DNA of 64,000 bases from Globodera rostochiensis. Its lineage: Eukaryota > Nematoda > Chromadorea > Rhabditida > Heteroderidae. The notes under the pieces are model-generated. The model had not been told where the DNA came from, did no database searches, and saw only the letters and a program-made list of their open reading frames with translations. Position numbers and translations under genes: made by a program. This document shows positions 1 through 11,455 of the stretch, piece after piece. The stretch spans positions 26,007 through 90,006 of the forward strand of contig JAEVLN010000035.1 of NCBI GenBank assembly GCA_018350325.1, given 5' to 3'. The first letter of the stretch is position 1, and every line of letters begins with the position of its first letter.

Positions 1-7
1 TTTCTTT

Positions 8-150
8 TAAATATTTCTGGCTGCAATTTTAACTGTGAGGTGCCCAAAACATAATTCAGCATTACTTTATCCAATTTGTTTTTTTTCTACAAAAGTTGTT
101 GGTTCATTTTTAAATAATTTCTGGCTGCAATTTTTGGAGGTGCCCACAAC
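8..150 (+). repeat. Degenerate direct repeat pair
   Basis: Two copies of a roughly 41-43 bp unit lie at 8-50 and 110-150. Each begins with a TAAATA..TTTCTGGCTGC word and ends in GAGGTGCCCA. They differ by small indels and substitutions, so the duplication is old. No frame here looks like a known protein; an 80-codon open frame spanning 35-277 is best read as chance. Confidence 0.5.
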
Positions 151-1742
151 CGGTGTGACTTCCTGCAATACATTATATTTATTCGTAATTCATTTTTTAT
201 ATTATCACTATGGGATTCTGTTAAAATTGTCAACCGCTTTGAATTCATTTAAAATTTTATTTAGCAACAAGCATTAAAACTATTTTTTTATTAATTATTG
301 TTTATTTTGGGGATTAACAGTTAAATTTTTTTATGTAATTTTTAATAAATGAGATTGTTTATTTGTTTTTGTAACATTTTTTAATATCTGTTCTAAGAAA
401 AAGTCGATTTATCTTTTAAAAAAATTGAATGAAAATAGTGAACAGGTAGGCCAATTTAAAATGTTTTACTGAATATAACGGTAGCGTTTTTTTCCTGGAA
501 TACTTACTTAACTTTGGCGCTGCTCCACAATTTACTTTATATTTGGCTTCTTGAAATGATTTTTTCATTTGCTGTCGACTGCCTAAAAGATAAGGCTCGC
601 ATTTTCTTAAAGAACTTAATCAGGCTCTGATAGTTGTAATGCATTTGGCGTGCGCGTTTGATACGGAGTTATGTAGGAGCTCCACCTTGGAGAAATTTAA
701 AGGAAATTAATGGATTTTGCTATTTAGCACTTTACGGAACTAAGAGACAAATATATTTCCTGGGGTTGAGCCATTAAGTCATGGCGACTTTTAAATGATA
801 CGTGTCATTTATTCAGTTTATAAAGTAGTATATTTAATGTAGGCCGTAATTTGTTTAATTAAGTTAGTGAAAACAATTCGCTAACTTGGTTCCTTTATAT
901 TATAATTACTAAATATTTATTTTAAAGTATAGGCGGTTGCTTTTGCTCGTTTTATCTTCTGCCACTATAGATTTTCAATTACCTACGTATACACTTATTT
1001 AAAATAGCCACTCATTGAATTATTCTGGGGAAGTTTCATTTTTAAAATATAATATTTATGTTTAATACCTGAAAATGTTTTATTTTACGTTGATGTTTCC
1101 ATAATATTTTAATTATCAAATATTAAATTATTATTTTTTTCTTAACTATCTTTTTATTAAAAAGCCGAAAAAGTAAGAATTATTAAAGTTTAAATAAATA
1201 TGTAAAAAATTTAAAAGATTCAAGTTGTATTTTAATTAAATATTATTTATTAAGTATGATCTTATTAACGTTTTACCCGTTGAATTATACAATATTCAAA
1301 TAAAAAAATGCAAATAAATATCTGTAATTAAAGTATTTAATATGTTACTAGACAAAATAAATATAAACTTGAAAAAAAAGTCTTAATAAATACAGCAAAA
1401 TATATTCCGAAAAAAACTTTTGCTGCAATCGCTTGGAATCGTCTACATTCTTAACTACAGTGCACTTTAAATTTAATTTGTTTTTAAAGCATTAAAATCC
1501 TTTAAACTAAAAGGAAAAAAAAAATAAAATAATCATTTATTAGATGATACCCAATTATCAGTATTATAATTAGTATTAAGATTCAACATAAACCCACACA
1601 ATACCTACGACATAAAATATTCAAAATACTTTAGAATGCTATAAGTAAACTTATTCTTAAAATAAAAAAGCCGAACATTGTGTTTTGGAGAGAAACTTCG
1701 ATTTCCTCAATCTCTACAAGAGTGGAGACAATCCCTCCATGA
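151..1742. other. AT-rich spacer, no gene recognised
   Basis: T-rich on the + strand to about 1,140, then A-rich. A less AT-rich patch at 590-690 has a short minus-strand frame from an ATG near 640 (MHYNYQSLIKFFKK...), too short to call. I see no RNA gene or mobile element end. Confidence 0.5.
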
Positions 1743-1898
1743 AAGTCAAGAAGAGGAAGTAACAAGACATCGGTAGGTGACAGCAACTCAAAGTTTTATC
1801 GGAAGGAGTTCCTGAGAAAGTGTGAAGGAAGGGATAAGTGGCGTGATTGGCACGATGGGTTGAATCATAAATATCTATTTAAATGTGAACCTATTTAA
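1743..1898 (+). CDS. Exon-like open frame, unknown protein
   Basis: An open frame of 51 codons runs stop to stop inside an island much richer in G+C than its surroundings. The peptide is very basic and hydrophilic, with a core FYRKEFLRKCEGRDKWRDWH. It has no in-frame ATG near the start, so it would be an internal or terminal exon. A second frame just upstream reads NLYKSGDNPSMKVKKRK and stops at 1,759-1,761. The two could belong to one frameshifted or spliced gene. I do not recognise the protein. Confidence 0.3.
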   Translation, partial: KSRRGSNKTSVGDSNSKFYRKEFLRKCEGRDKWRDWHDGLNHKYLFKCEPI

Positions 1899-3279
1899 AA
1901 CAAATAATGTAAACTCAATTTAAATTAAATTAAAAGTTTCAGCTCCAAAATAACCGCCTAAATTTAATTACCCAAATGTTAGGCTGGTAACAAAAAATAA
2001 ATGTTATAAACTCATCCATTCATTAAAAATTTACAAACGAAAAAGATTTTTTTAATTAATTAAATGAAAAAAAACAGTAAACTTCAAAGAAAAAAATAAT
2101 AATTAATCTAATTTGAATTTTTATAAAATACATATTTATTGATACACGGACCTACTATTATGTATCATCGAACTAATTGATATGAACCTGTTTCCTTCTA
2201 GCTAAAATCATGCACCAATAAATACTTTTCTTAGCATAATAAAATGTATTAAGTTTTATCAATATATAATTACATTTATTATGATTCCAATCTAAAATAA
2301 CAACAACATGAAATGTCTATCACTTTTTAAAATAATAAAAAAAAATTTTAAAGAGTGAGTGGCGCAGGGGCCGCAAACAAAAAAAGTTAACAACGACGTC
2401 GGAACAATATTTCATTTATTAAATTAACTAAATAAGTTTAAACTTTTTTGATAATAAAGAAAAAAATGCTAAATAATATTTTTTAATAATCAATTATAAG
2501 CTTAAATAGAATAATTTTTTTTGAACAAAAAAACAAATTTTTTCAAAAGAGTAACTATAAAAAAATAATAAAATTTTGGTAAATAATAACAATTTTCTGG
2601 CTTCGAAGACGAAGAGACAGATAATTTTACTTTACTATTTTCAAAAACAAAGAATTGCTCTTATTTTTATGTGAAAAGTGCAAAAAGACCCGAGTCGATC
2701 GGGAAAAAGTGGACACAAAGCCCCTACATTAGTATTTTAAATACCTGAAAATTAAATCAACAAAAATTTGTTGAGAAACAAATATTTAATAAAGTGTTTT
2801 ATATCATGAATGTAATTGTCTAAAAATATGTAAATATTTATAAAGGATTTAAAAGTAAACTTTCACCAAATTAAAATATAAATTAATAAATTGGTTATCT
2901 TTCTACTTAGCTTTCAAAAAGGTACAATATTCTCAGATTTCACTTTAAACTCAAAAAAAAATTTAAAATAAATTTCTGTGAATTATAATAATGCGACAAA
3001 AAAATATTACATGTCTTGACAAAAACTGTTATGAGAATTCACTTGACAAATGTAGAACTTAACAAGCGTTTATGTTATTGGTTAATATATTTATGTTTAT
3101 TAACATTAATGTTTTTGTCCCCTTGTATTCTTTTATTTTTATTTTGTGTGCTTAATTTTTTTACATTGTTTGAAAGTTTATTGTAAATCTTTATTCAATG
3201 TTAATAAATTTTCTTGAATTATTTAGCGTTTCTACCTTTTGATGGGTTAATTTTTAGTTTATTTAAATTTTAATTCGAA
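1899..3279. other. A-rich spacer, no gene recognised
   Basis: Strongly A-rich on the + strand until about 3,060 and T-rich after that. Two tiny less AT-rich spots (about 2,360 and 2,690) are too short to interpret. No repeat was recognised. Confidence 0.5.
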
Positions 3280-3455
3280 TTTATTAAAGAAAGAAAAATT
3301 GAACATTACCTCTTAGGTCGTTTCTTGACTACTATGGATGACCCTTTTTCTGTTATGCAATGTTTTCAGGCAGCCTATCTCTATGGTTTGGATCAGGACT
3401 ATTATGCAACTTGTTACCGTCGGGTACGTAGTATGACTGCATTAGAAATTAGAAG
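3280..3455 (+). pseudogene. M16 peptidase C-terminal fragment, bacterial origin
   Basis: The frame reads EHYLLGRFLTTMDDPFSV and then AAYLYGLDQDYYATCYRRVR, followed by SMTALEI. This matches the C-terminal region of bacterial M16 (insulinase-like) zinc peptidases, where a short LG-x-F helix is followed by an LYGLDxxYY segment. Family members of this type in Bacteroidetes are the closest I can recall. Only about 55 residues are present: the zinc-binding N-terminal half is missing and the frame runs into unrelated DNA at about 3,456. It cannot encode an active peptidase. It abuts a methionyl-tRNA synthetase fragment on the opposite strand. Confidence 0.65.
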
Positions 3456-3524
3456 GCCCAGGTGAATGGGTCCATTGGCATAGGGTAATGCAGCAGTAAC
3501 CGTATATCTTTTGCGTTGATCCAT
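3456..3524 (-). pseudogene. metG: Methionyl-tRNA synthetase N-terminal fragment, bacterial origin
   Basis: On the minus strand an ATG at 3,524 opens MDQRKRYTVTAALPYANGPI, ending HLG. This is the characteristic start of bacterial and archaeal methionyl-tRNA synthetase, containing the first half of the class I HIGH-type ATP-binding motif. The frame then leaves homology at 3,456, before the second His of the motif, where it meets the M16 peptidase fragment running the other way. So 23 codons survive of a gene usually well over 500 codons long. The frame is also open upstream of this ATG, but that part does not look like synthetase. Confidence 0.75.
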
Positions 3525-3627
3525 AATAAGGATATTGCTAAGAATGGATGGTAAGGATTGCGCAAATTTCTCAATCGAAGCTTTTACTGTGAAGCACAGT
3601 TTCATAAATAACCACATGGTATACATG

Positions 3628-3927
3628 CTACCAAGCCAATGAAATAGGGGCTGTGTAGCATAACTTTACACTAAAACTATATTCCAACAAGCATTCTTCA
3701 AGATCATAATAAGGCCTAAGGGCAGCCTGAAACATTACACCAGGATGAAGTTCCCAATCTTTATACAAATCAACCAATAAAAGTTTCCGTATGCATGTAT
3801 GATGTCTTACACTCAGCATAGGACCTTCTGCCTGCTGCTCAAGACCCAATGATTGGTAGAGTGGATATCCCATATTTTCAGAAGAAAAATTATGCCTTCT
3901 CGGGATACTGCCAACCCAACTTTCCAA
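3628..3927 (-). CDS. Bacterial-like open frame, unknown product
   Basis: A 99-codon open frame with clearly higher G+C than the flanks, starting at a TTG and ending just upstream of the synthetase fragment on the same strand. The peptide contains PLYQSLGLEQQ, then WELHPGVMFQAALRPYYDL and SFSVKLCYTAP. I do not recognise the family. Its position suggests it was carried in with the synthetase start, either as the neighbouring bacterial gene or as part of it. It may be truncated at both ends. Confidence 0.4.
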   Translation of the reverse strand: MESWVGSIPRRHNFSSENMGYPLYQSLGLEQQAEGPMLSVRHHTCIRKLLLVDLYKDWELHPGVMFQAALRPYYDLEECLLEYSFSVKLCYTAPISLAW

Positions 3928-4844
3928 TTAAGACCGTTACAAATAATATCTATTTTTTGTTTTATCAAAAATTAATTTTCTTTGTTGATGCGAACATATA
4001 AATGCCATATTAAATAACGTTTAAAATATTGTAAATTTTTTCATTTATTTGGAATTTTTCGTATCAAATAAATCTTTTTTATCTCGTGCTATTGTGTGAG
4101 ACAGCAAAACAAAAAATCATCGTTGATGTACATTGCAGTTTGTATTAGGGCAGGTTTTTGATAATATTTCAGACTAGACTTATTTTTAATCTTATTTTTA
4201 ACAATTCAAATTGCTTGTAATGTTGTCATTCTTTGTTTGTTCAACAAAATTTGGTAACAAATATAAATCTGAAAACATAATTTGAATACACCTTTAACGC
4301 TGCAACCCATGTCATAAACCATCGAATAAAATAATTGGCTGCAAACCTAACATTATATTATACAAGCGCCACGACTTTGCAATCATACATGTTTTTAATA
4401 CTAGAAAAATTGTTCAAAAATCTTATCTACTAAATAATGAATCTGCAGAATCAATAAAAATGATCAACTTTTTTATATAAACAATTTAACATAATATATT
4501 TATTATTGTTAAGTATATTTTAATTAATCCATTTTTAATTTGTCTTTTGGAAATTACATTTAACAATTTTTTTCATATCTTTCATATCTCTTTCTTGTGG
4601 GATACACTTTCCTTCCTTCCTTGATTGGTGATTGTTTCTTGTTCTGTAGAGAAATAGTTGCATTTCATTTATTAAAAATAGGGGATCTCAATCATTAATA
4701 AGATTTTTTATTAGTTATTGCTCATTTTTAATGCTTTGTATATAACAAATTGAAATTATTTTTTATTGATAATCTTCTTGCGATCATTGTTATATGTATT
4801 AATATGTTATCAATAAAAAGGCATACCATTTTTTTGTAAATTGA

Positions 4845-4949
4845 TTACACGTGCTCCTCCGCCATGAATGGCGCTTGAGATGACTGCTTGTGGCTAAATT
4901 CAAATGCAGCCAATGCAAGTGTGTGGTCAGCCTCGTGGACTGCCGTAAT
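4845..4949 (-). CDS. Exon-like open frame, unknown protein
   Basis: On the minus strand the island reads ITAVHEADHTLALAAFEFSH and then KQSSQAPFMAEEHV before a TAA stop. A possible donor, CAC|GTGTAA, lies at the end and a possible acceptor CGGCAG near the start. The plus strand also has a shorter frame here (DDCLWLNSNAANASVW), so the strand is uncertain. The neighbourhood is T-rich on +, which would favour the plus strand. Function unknown. Confidence 0.25.
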   Translation of the reverse strand: MTAVHEADHTLALAAFEFSHKQSSQAPFMAEEHV

Positions 4950-6116
4950 TGTTAAAATTGTTTAATTAATTCAATAACTTTCATCATTGATTTATCGGGA
5001 AAAACATACTGTCGCATATCCAGCAAAAACTGCCCCTTTAATTATAAATAAAAATTATTTTATTATAATATTTTGGGTTAATAATTAGAAATTTTGTTTT
5101 TATTAAAATTTGTAATAGCAATAAAAACCGAAAAGTTAAAATTTTTGTATTCAATATTAATCATGCAATACAAATGAAAATGTACGCTTTAAGACCAAAT
5201 CTAATACCCAAAATGCATCCACAAAGATCCATGTTTTTCAATGTTTTTTTTATATTTGTTTTTGTTACATTTTTCTTCGTTTCGTTTGTATAAATACTCA
5301 AAATTTTTTTTTTTATCTCTTCTTATAATTGTTTTATTTTCCCATGCAGTGCTTTTATACAAATAAAATTCTATTCAACCGATTGGATTAGCTATATTAT
5401 TCTAATTCATATTGAAATTTAGTAACTAAAAAAGGAGATTATTATAATCTGTTGATAAAAAAATTTTGCCTTTATTAATCCGACTAAATCATTGGATCTT
5501 TGCATTTTCAAAAATTTATTAAAAACAATAATATTAACATAAATTGGATTGGAGGCATTTTGGAATAAAAAGTTTTTTATTCAAAATAAGTCAAAAATTG
5601 AAATTTAAATGTTTTGAAAAAGTTGATTAATGAAACTTTGTAGTCACGCTTATTCTTTCATCCATAAGTTATATTTTGGAACCCATTGGTTTGCTTCTTC
5701 TTCAAGCATTTAAATCATTAAATAATTATGGGTATGTTTATTGTTAAGTACTGATTATATTCATTTGTTTTAATCAATTGATCATATTTTATCATGATAT
5801 TTTCAAACTTCCCAATAGAATCATTACTTTAAAAAATTTTCTTTTGTATTTTCTTATCCTTTCTATACGGTAAAATTGCCACACAACATACGCTAACTTA
5901 TATTTTTTTTCTTGCCTCCAACATTTAATAAATATTCTGAGGCATTCCTCTCTTCAATATGCTTTCCAAAAAAAATATTAAGTTTTGTTTTGAATTTAAT
6001 TTTGTTTATTTTTTACTTTAATTATGTACTTATGTATAAACAATGAGTAGGAACTCAAATTATTTGAATTGTATTTATTTATTTAAAAAATTAGAAACAA
6101 CGTTTTCTCGAATTAA

Positions 6117-6311
6117 ATGTTCATGCGTAATTCTTTACTAAACGTTCCCGTAAAGACTCTTCTGTTGCTTCGTCGGTTGGTAGCCCAGCTCTGTTTGCAT
6201 TTAATATTTCATATACCCACGGGTCGCCAGCTTTGGTCTTTTTTTTTTAGTATTAATTATGCTTTTATTCGCATTAGCGACAATGGACAGTATTTTGGTC
6301 TAATTTGTTAA
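6117..6311 (+). CDS. Exon-like open frame, unknown protein
   Basis: A 64-codon ATG frame with a hydrophobic, leucine-rich middle (TLLLLRRLVAQLCLHLIF). A strong-looking splice acceptor, ten T followed by AG, sits inside it near 6,240-6,250, so the true structure could be an intron ending there. The minus strand is also open over 6,121-6,236 and reads AGDPWVYEILNANRAGLPTD followed by EATEESLRERLV, which looks at least as protein-like. I cannot decide the strand. Confidence 0.25.
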   Translation: MFMRNSLLNVPVKTLLLLRRLVAQLCLHLIFHIPTGRQLWSFFFSINYAFIRISDNGQYFGLIC

Positions 6312-7565
6312 GAAAATACTATAATTAAAATTTTTGATCCTTTTTATTACACGCTCTACATAGTGGTAATATAAAATTTTATTCTTTTTATTGTTGAGCT
6401 ATTTGCTTTTATAGAGTTGCTATTACTTATTGTGTAATAATTAAAAGATATTTGAAAATTAGGGTTTAAAAAATATTTTAGTACTTTATCTTCTTTTTCA
6501 TTCCCAGTAGTCGCTTTTTGTATACATATAGATATTTACACTTCATTAATGATTACGTCCTCAATTCAATCTATGTAAAAGCATTTGAAAAATAATTAAA
6601 TAAAAATTAAACATTTAATATGTAATAATACAATTAGTTAGTACTGCTTATCGCAAACTTATTTCTATTCAATTGAGTTAAATAATACGTTTTTTTAATT
6701 GACAGCGATTCCTTCGAGATTTTTTGTTTAAAAAATAACAATTTTTAAATACTCAGCTATATTTTTTCTTTTATGGTTTTAATTGATATTAATTCTTTGA
6801 GAATTTTTAAATCTGTTTTGTTGTTTTCTTTGCTTGAAGTGTAAAAATTGATTTTTTTATCAGTATTTCAGTATTTTTTTGGGTTTATTCTTTAATGGGC
6901 ATATAAATAAAAATCAGCAAATTATTATATTTAAGACATTTCAATATTCTTGTAATATATACACCTCACACACACGATAAGAGATCTAATTTTTTTACAT
7001 GCTTTTAAATTGCTAATTTCTTTTATGTTATTTGTATATTTTTTAAATGAGCCATTTTTACAAAAATTATAACATAATTTATGAAATTAGAAAAATATAA
7101 TAATCATTTTTTGATCATACCTGCATATTACAGATTTAAGGTCGATATTCCCAAATATTATATCATTAATACTATATTAGTTGTTTTTTTATATTGTAAA
7201 ATTGTTAAACGATTACTTTTAATATAAATGATAATTTTTCTAAATGCGCGTTACATATGTTTATTTTGTTTTTATTTAGGGTTTTGATTTTTTACCAGTT
7301 GTGTTTTTTATAATAGCCAGTTCTGAGCAACAATTCACCGGCATATTAATTAAAATTAATATTATTTAAAGTTTTATACCTTTTTGTAGTTCTTTAAAAG
7401 TAATTACAACTTGATCTTGAGGATTTTTGTACAATAATATTACCAAGTTCATTATTTGCAGCGTTATTTAAAACCGTTCTGCTATTTTTCATAAATTAAT
7501 TTTATTTTAAGATAGCAGATAATTGATATCCCCGCTACGCCTTTTGCGTTAATTATATCTTTAGT

Positions 7566-7826
7566 TCAATTGTATATTTTAATAATTATTATTGTTTCAT
7601 TTCTGGAGTTACCTCGAATCGCGCAATAATCATTGCATTGAGCAAAGGTTTTGCTGACCCAAATGCCTGATCTCTGCCCTTCCGAATTCTTGACCATTTG
7701 GTAAAGGGCCCCAAATGTGCGGAGAAAATTGACACGCTCATCATTTTTGTTATTTAGATATTTTTTAAAAGCTTGAATAGGTAAATAAAATCTGATAATT
7801 GTATTTGAATGTTTATTAATTTTATT
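7566..7826 (-). CDS. Open frame, probable terminal exon, unknown protein
   Basis: A stop-to-stop minus frame of 86 codons, long for DNA this AT-rich. The middle reads NDERVNFLRTFGALYQMVKN, then SEGQRSGIWVSKTFAQCNDY and CAIRGNSRN. A donor-like GAG|GTAACT follows CAIR, so either the exon ends there or the frame runs to its TGA. DNA to the right is A-rich on +, as expected for an intron of a minus-strand gene, and DNA to the left is T-rich. This could be the last exon of a gene converging on a plus-strand unit. No family recognised. Confidence 0.35.
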   Translation of the reverse strand, partial: NKINKHSNTIIRFYLPIQAFKKYLNNKNDERVNFLRTFGALYQMVKNSEGQRSGIWVSKTFAQCNDYCAIRGNSRNETIIIIKIYN

Positions 7827-7836
7827 TCAGTATAAC

Positions 7837-7889
7837 TCGATTAACATGAATAAAATAATATTTCCGAGCACCAAGATTTAAAAACAAGA
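7837..7889 (+). repeat. Short dispersed repeat, copy 1
   Basis: A segment starting TCGATTAACATGAATAAAAT is nearly identical to 33,903-33,955, sharing a CCAAGATTTAAAAACAAGA tail. The two copies differ mainly at a central GAGC/TTGG block. No termini or target duplication could be defined. Confidence 0.5.
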
Positions 7890-8467
7890 ATATTAAAACG
7901 ATAATTCCAATAATAAAGATAATAGTTCAAAAACTGTAATTTTGACAATTATTACTATATTTTCAATATTCAATATCGGTAAAACGATATTCATTTACTA
8001 TTTAAATTTCAAATTAAAACAAAATAATTAAAAAAAATTAAATTAATCATTTTGTAAATTGCTTTTGATTTTTAAGAACTAAAAATAAATCTAAAAATGC
8101 CCAATTAAAAGACTCAAATAGCGATACCTATTCAAGCAACCCTTCAACTTGGACACATAGATGAATACATACCCCCAAGAGAGCCAAATTAATTTTGCCA
8201 TTCCCCAAAATATTAAAAATATTTTTACGAATATATAATTGAATAACAAAAATGAAACAATTAACGCATTTTTTTAAGGTATAATAGAAACAATAATTTA
8301 AAAAAAAAATTACGATAAAAATTTCTGTCTATATTAAAAAACCAAACATTCCGAAATGGTTTTATTGAAAAAGGTGGTTGAAACGAGACAAAAGAGTAAC
8401 TAATATAAAATGTCTGAAAGAAATTTAAGATCCACAATTAACTCACAATTAAATACATTCATAATAC

Positions 8468-9172
8468 GTGAATAAATTCAAAATTAATTTTACGGCGCTG
8501 ATCATTGCTAACAAAGTTGTGCTGTATCATAAAAAGAATCTATTATTAAATACTTATTTTTTTAATAAACAAAACATAACAAACGTTGCACAAACCCGTG
8601 CATTCCCATTTTTAATTAACAAAATAAAATTGCATTTGTCTGATTCTATTATCAAATTAAAATACATTATAATACAAAGATATCTAATTATTCAGATCTT
8701 TGTTTTAATATGTTTTTATCGTGTCAGAAACAAGTTTGAAAATACATGTTTGATTTTATTTTTTAATTATTTTCTTTTCTTTGCTCTTTTATTTTTAAAT
8801 TATTATGTGGCGAGTCATTGCCATACGTGTTTTAATTATACACCTTTTTTAATTTTTAAAATATTTAAAGTGATGCAAACCAAAAATTGTATTTACATTT
8901 TATTTATTCATATAAAACTGTTTTATGATTTTTCTTTTTCAATTTCCCATTATGGGTTTTTGTACATAAATATAATTATATATATTAATTTTTTTTTAAA
9001 TTTTATTAATATATTTGACCATGACGTCAAGATTGTATCGAACTGGCGGATTGCCTCTGCTGATTTAGTGTATTCTCTAGCTCCTTCTAGTTTATACAAT
9101 CAGTGGTCTCTTCATCCTGATTCGATTTATAATAAACTTTATTTAATTTATTGTGGACGGAGCGTGCAATAA
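8468..9172 (+). CDS. Long hydrophobic open frame, unknown protein
   Basis: 234 codons open in a region where stop codons should be frequent, which makes chance unlikely unless the low purine content of this strand explains it. The first codon is GTG; the first ATG comes late, at the MQTKNC segment. The N-terminal 50 residues are polar, the middle is rich in F, I, L and Y with several candidate membrane segments (for example LILFFNYFLFFALLFLNYYV), and the last 45 residues are more ordinary (DHDVKIVSNWRIASADLVYS...). The final part has higher G+C and could be the only real exon, with the rest a T-rich intron. No homology recognised. Confidence 0.3.
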   Translation: MNKFKINFTALIIANKVVLYHKKNLLLNTYFFNKQNITNVAQTRAFPFLINKIKLHLSDSIIKLKYIIIQRYLIIQIFVLICFYRVRNKFENTCLILFFNYFLFFALLFLNYYVASHCHTCFNYTPFLIFKIFKVMQTKNCIYILFIHIKLFYDFSFSISHYGFLYINIIIYINFFLNFINIFDHDVKIVSNWRIASADLVYSLAPSSLYNQWSLHPDSIYNKLYLIYCGRSVQ

Positions 9173-9871
9173 TGTGAAAGCTCAAATTGTTGCTGTGTTT
9201 TTTTTTTGTCATTATATTGATATGTTATTTAAAATTAATTTGACAAGTATCATTAAAATAAGTTTTTAAGTTAATTAATGCTTTCCTGCTTTTTTATTGC
9301 TTAATTAAAAACATGTTACATGACAATTTCAGAAAGGCACAAAGATTGTCAAAAATAAACTCCAAAAATATGGTTGAACTGTGGAGTTAGATTTACAATA
9401 TATTTATAAAAAAGTTTGATTCCTTAACATTTACAATTAATGAGAGTTTTGTATTTAACATTGAGTTGCTAAGTTCAATTATTTTGCAAATAATATATAT
9501 ACACTTTTGAAAAGTCTTATTCGAATAAAATAATTAACATTTTTTGCTTTTAAAAACAACCGACCAAATCCTAAGGTTTATTCGTTTTATTCGTGCTTTA
9601 ATACTCGTTTTTATTTAACACTTGTTTGTTTTGAATTTTTTAGCATTTATTTTAAGTTTGCTGGCGGGACGGCTCGTGGCTCTGGCATTCTTTGGAAATA
9701 ATTGTCCCTTTTGTGAAGCTGCCGATGGTTGTGCAAAAATTATGAATATTTTTGGAATTTATAAATCTTCTTTATACTTTTAAGTGGAGATCTCTGTAGA
9801 TTAACTATCGTTCGGGGGTTTGTCAGACTTTCTTTGGGTGATCATTAAGTGAATTAATATTTTAATTAGAA
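9173..9871. other. AT-rich spacer with one ambiguous island
   Basis: At 9,650-9,790 a less AT-rich island is open on both strands: plus reads LLAGRLVALAFFGNNCPFCE after a TTTTTTAG acceptor-like site, and minus reads AASQKGQLFPKNARATSRPA. The coding strand cannot be chosen by eye. The rest shows nothing. Confidence 0.35.
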
Positions 9872-10021
9872 ATGAATAATTTATGTTTCTGGTTTCATGC
9901 CGCTCTAAGGAGTGCAAGCCATTGTGCGATCAAACATGCCAAGTTTTCCAAATATATTATTAGAATTGGAAAGGCAATCTGTGAAATATTTTTGCATAAT
10001 TTGATTATAATTTTAGCTTAA
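9872..10021 (+). CDS. Small open frame, unknown protein
   Basis: ATG frame of 49 codons in an island of higher G+C: MNNLCFWFHAALRSASHCAI then KHAKFSKYIIRIGKAI, ending in a short hydrophobic tail. The last third drifts into AT-rich sequence, so only the first 30 residues may be exon. No family recognised. Confidence 0.25.
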   Translation: MNNLCFWFHAALRSASHCAIKHAKFSKYIIRIGKAICEIFLHNLIIILA

Positions 10022-11335
10022 TTCAACAATTTTTGTTTTTAAGATGTTTATCTTTAATTTTTTTAGAGCTTTTTAAAATTTTACGAAGCCCTTCATTGGG
10101 TTCAACATTTTATTATTGTAATATTATTTTTGTACTAATTTAATTAGTCTTTCCTCAATGATATTATTTTTGAAAAGAACATATGCATACATTATATGTT
10201 TGTACTTGAACTGTCACAGTTAATAATTTCAATCTTTAATTAAATAAATCACAATGGTAATTGTAGCATATGACATAATGTTTTTCCACGTTTTCCTAGA
10301 ATTATATTAATTATACAATTATTTGTTTTACTTTTTATGGATACATTTTATTTTTAGGGATATTCAACTTTAAACACTTTTTAATAAACTTTTTTGTCTA
10401 GTGTTTTTAAATCATAACTAATTTATTGAATAAAAAAAATGCAAAAATGGGAACGACAAGACCAATTGGCCAAAAAATTGTGAAGAGCGAATGCTCTGCG
10501 CCCGCAAGAAAAAATCAATCTGTCAATTTTTCCGGGGGGGGGGGGCAGCACAATACCTTTTTTCAGTCATTTTAAACAACATTCAACAAATCAATTTCCC
10601 AATCTAACTTTTAAATTAATTACAATGCGAAATAGGCAAAATACAGGGGTAAGGATAAAAAATTTGATAAAATGTTGTCATTACAGGGCTAGTTTTTTTA
10701 GGCAAATGCCTCCTCCCACTCGTCCTTGGAACACTAATATGCTAATCAATTCATTTATTTACTTAAAAATGGTTTAATTAGCACCTCATTTTGTTAATTC
10801 AGTTTTTAAAAGCCTTTTTTTAAAGTTTTTATTTATTAACGTTTGTTATGAAAAAAATTATATACTTAAGCGTTACTCACAACGACCAAACAGCGCAAGT
10901 TTACTGCTCTAAAAGTAATAAAAAATTAAGTACATAAACCACGTAACTATTTTTTATTAGTTTATTGATTTAATTTTTCCATTTATTAGCATAAATAATA
11001 ACGAGGAATTAAAATCAAAAAAATAATCTAAAAAAAGCAAATCGCTTGAATTAAAAACAGGCGATGAACACAAGCTAAAAAAATTGGAATAAAAAAGTAA
11101 TAATGATTTTTAGAGCAATATATGCAAAATGCATTGAATCCAAGTGTACCACATCCTTAAGATTAATGAGGTTGGGTCAAATATTTAAAGTAATAGCTTT
11201 TATTATCAAGCGTGAACCGTACCCAATTCTATTATTAATATTAATATTTTATTTTATTTTTCAAAAATTTTATATTGACTACTTACTTTAACTTTTTTAA
11301 TTTTTTTTTTGGTTTGGTTAAAAAAATGTTGACTT
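10022..11335. other. AT-rich spacer with a poly-G run
   Basis: Contains a run of 12 G at 10,534-10,545, striking in this base composition, within a short ATG frame (MGTTRPIGQKIVKSECSAPA...) that I do not trust. A 62-codon frame at 11,103-11,291 is hydrophobic and AT-biased and probably spurious. Confidence 0.4.
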
Positions 11336-11455
11336 TTATCCAACTTTAAACGTGTACTGGGGTTCGTTATTGATACCGATGCCGACAATGCAACCCGGGC
11401 GGTACTCGAAGACCAACCCCTCAAGCAGCTTGGTTAGCGTGAAATATTGTAGTAA
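11336..11455 (-). CDS. Exon-like open frame, unknown protein
   Basis: A 39-codon stop-to-stop minus frame in a GC-richer island reads TLTKLLEGLVFEYRPG then CIVGIGINNEPQYTFKVG and stops. An acceptor-like CTAACCAAG precedes CTGCTTGAGG. The plus strand is also open (VLGFVIDTDADNATRAVLED). The minus reading looks more like a folded domain and the block is A-rich, which favours minus. No confident family assignment. Confidence 0.3.
   Translation of the reverse strand, partial: LLQYFTLTKLLEGLVFEYRPGCIVGIGINNEPQYTFKVG

Larger units (their letters stand above)
3928..7565. other. T-rich spacer with a few exon-like islands
   Basis: Predominantly T-rich on the + strand. Two islands (4,845-4,949 and 6,117-6,311) are listed separately. 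The remainder is AT-rich filler with no recognised repeat or RNA. Confidence 0.45.
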
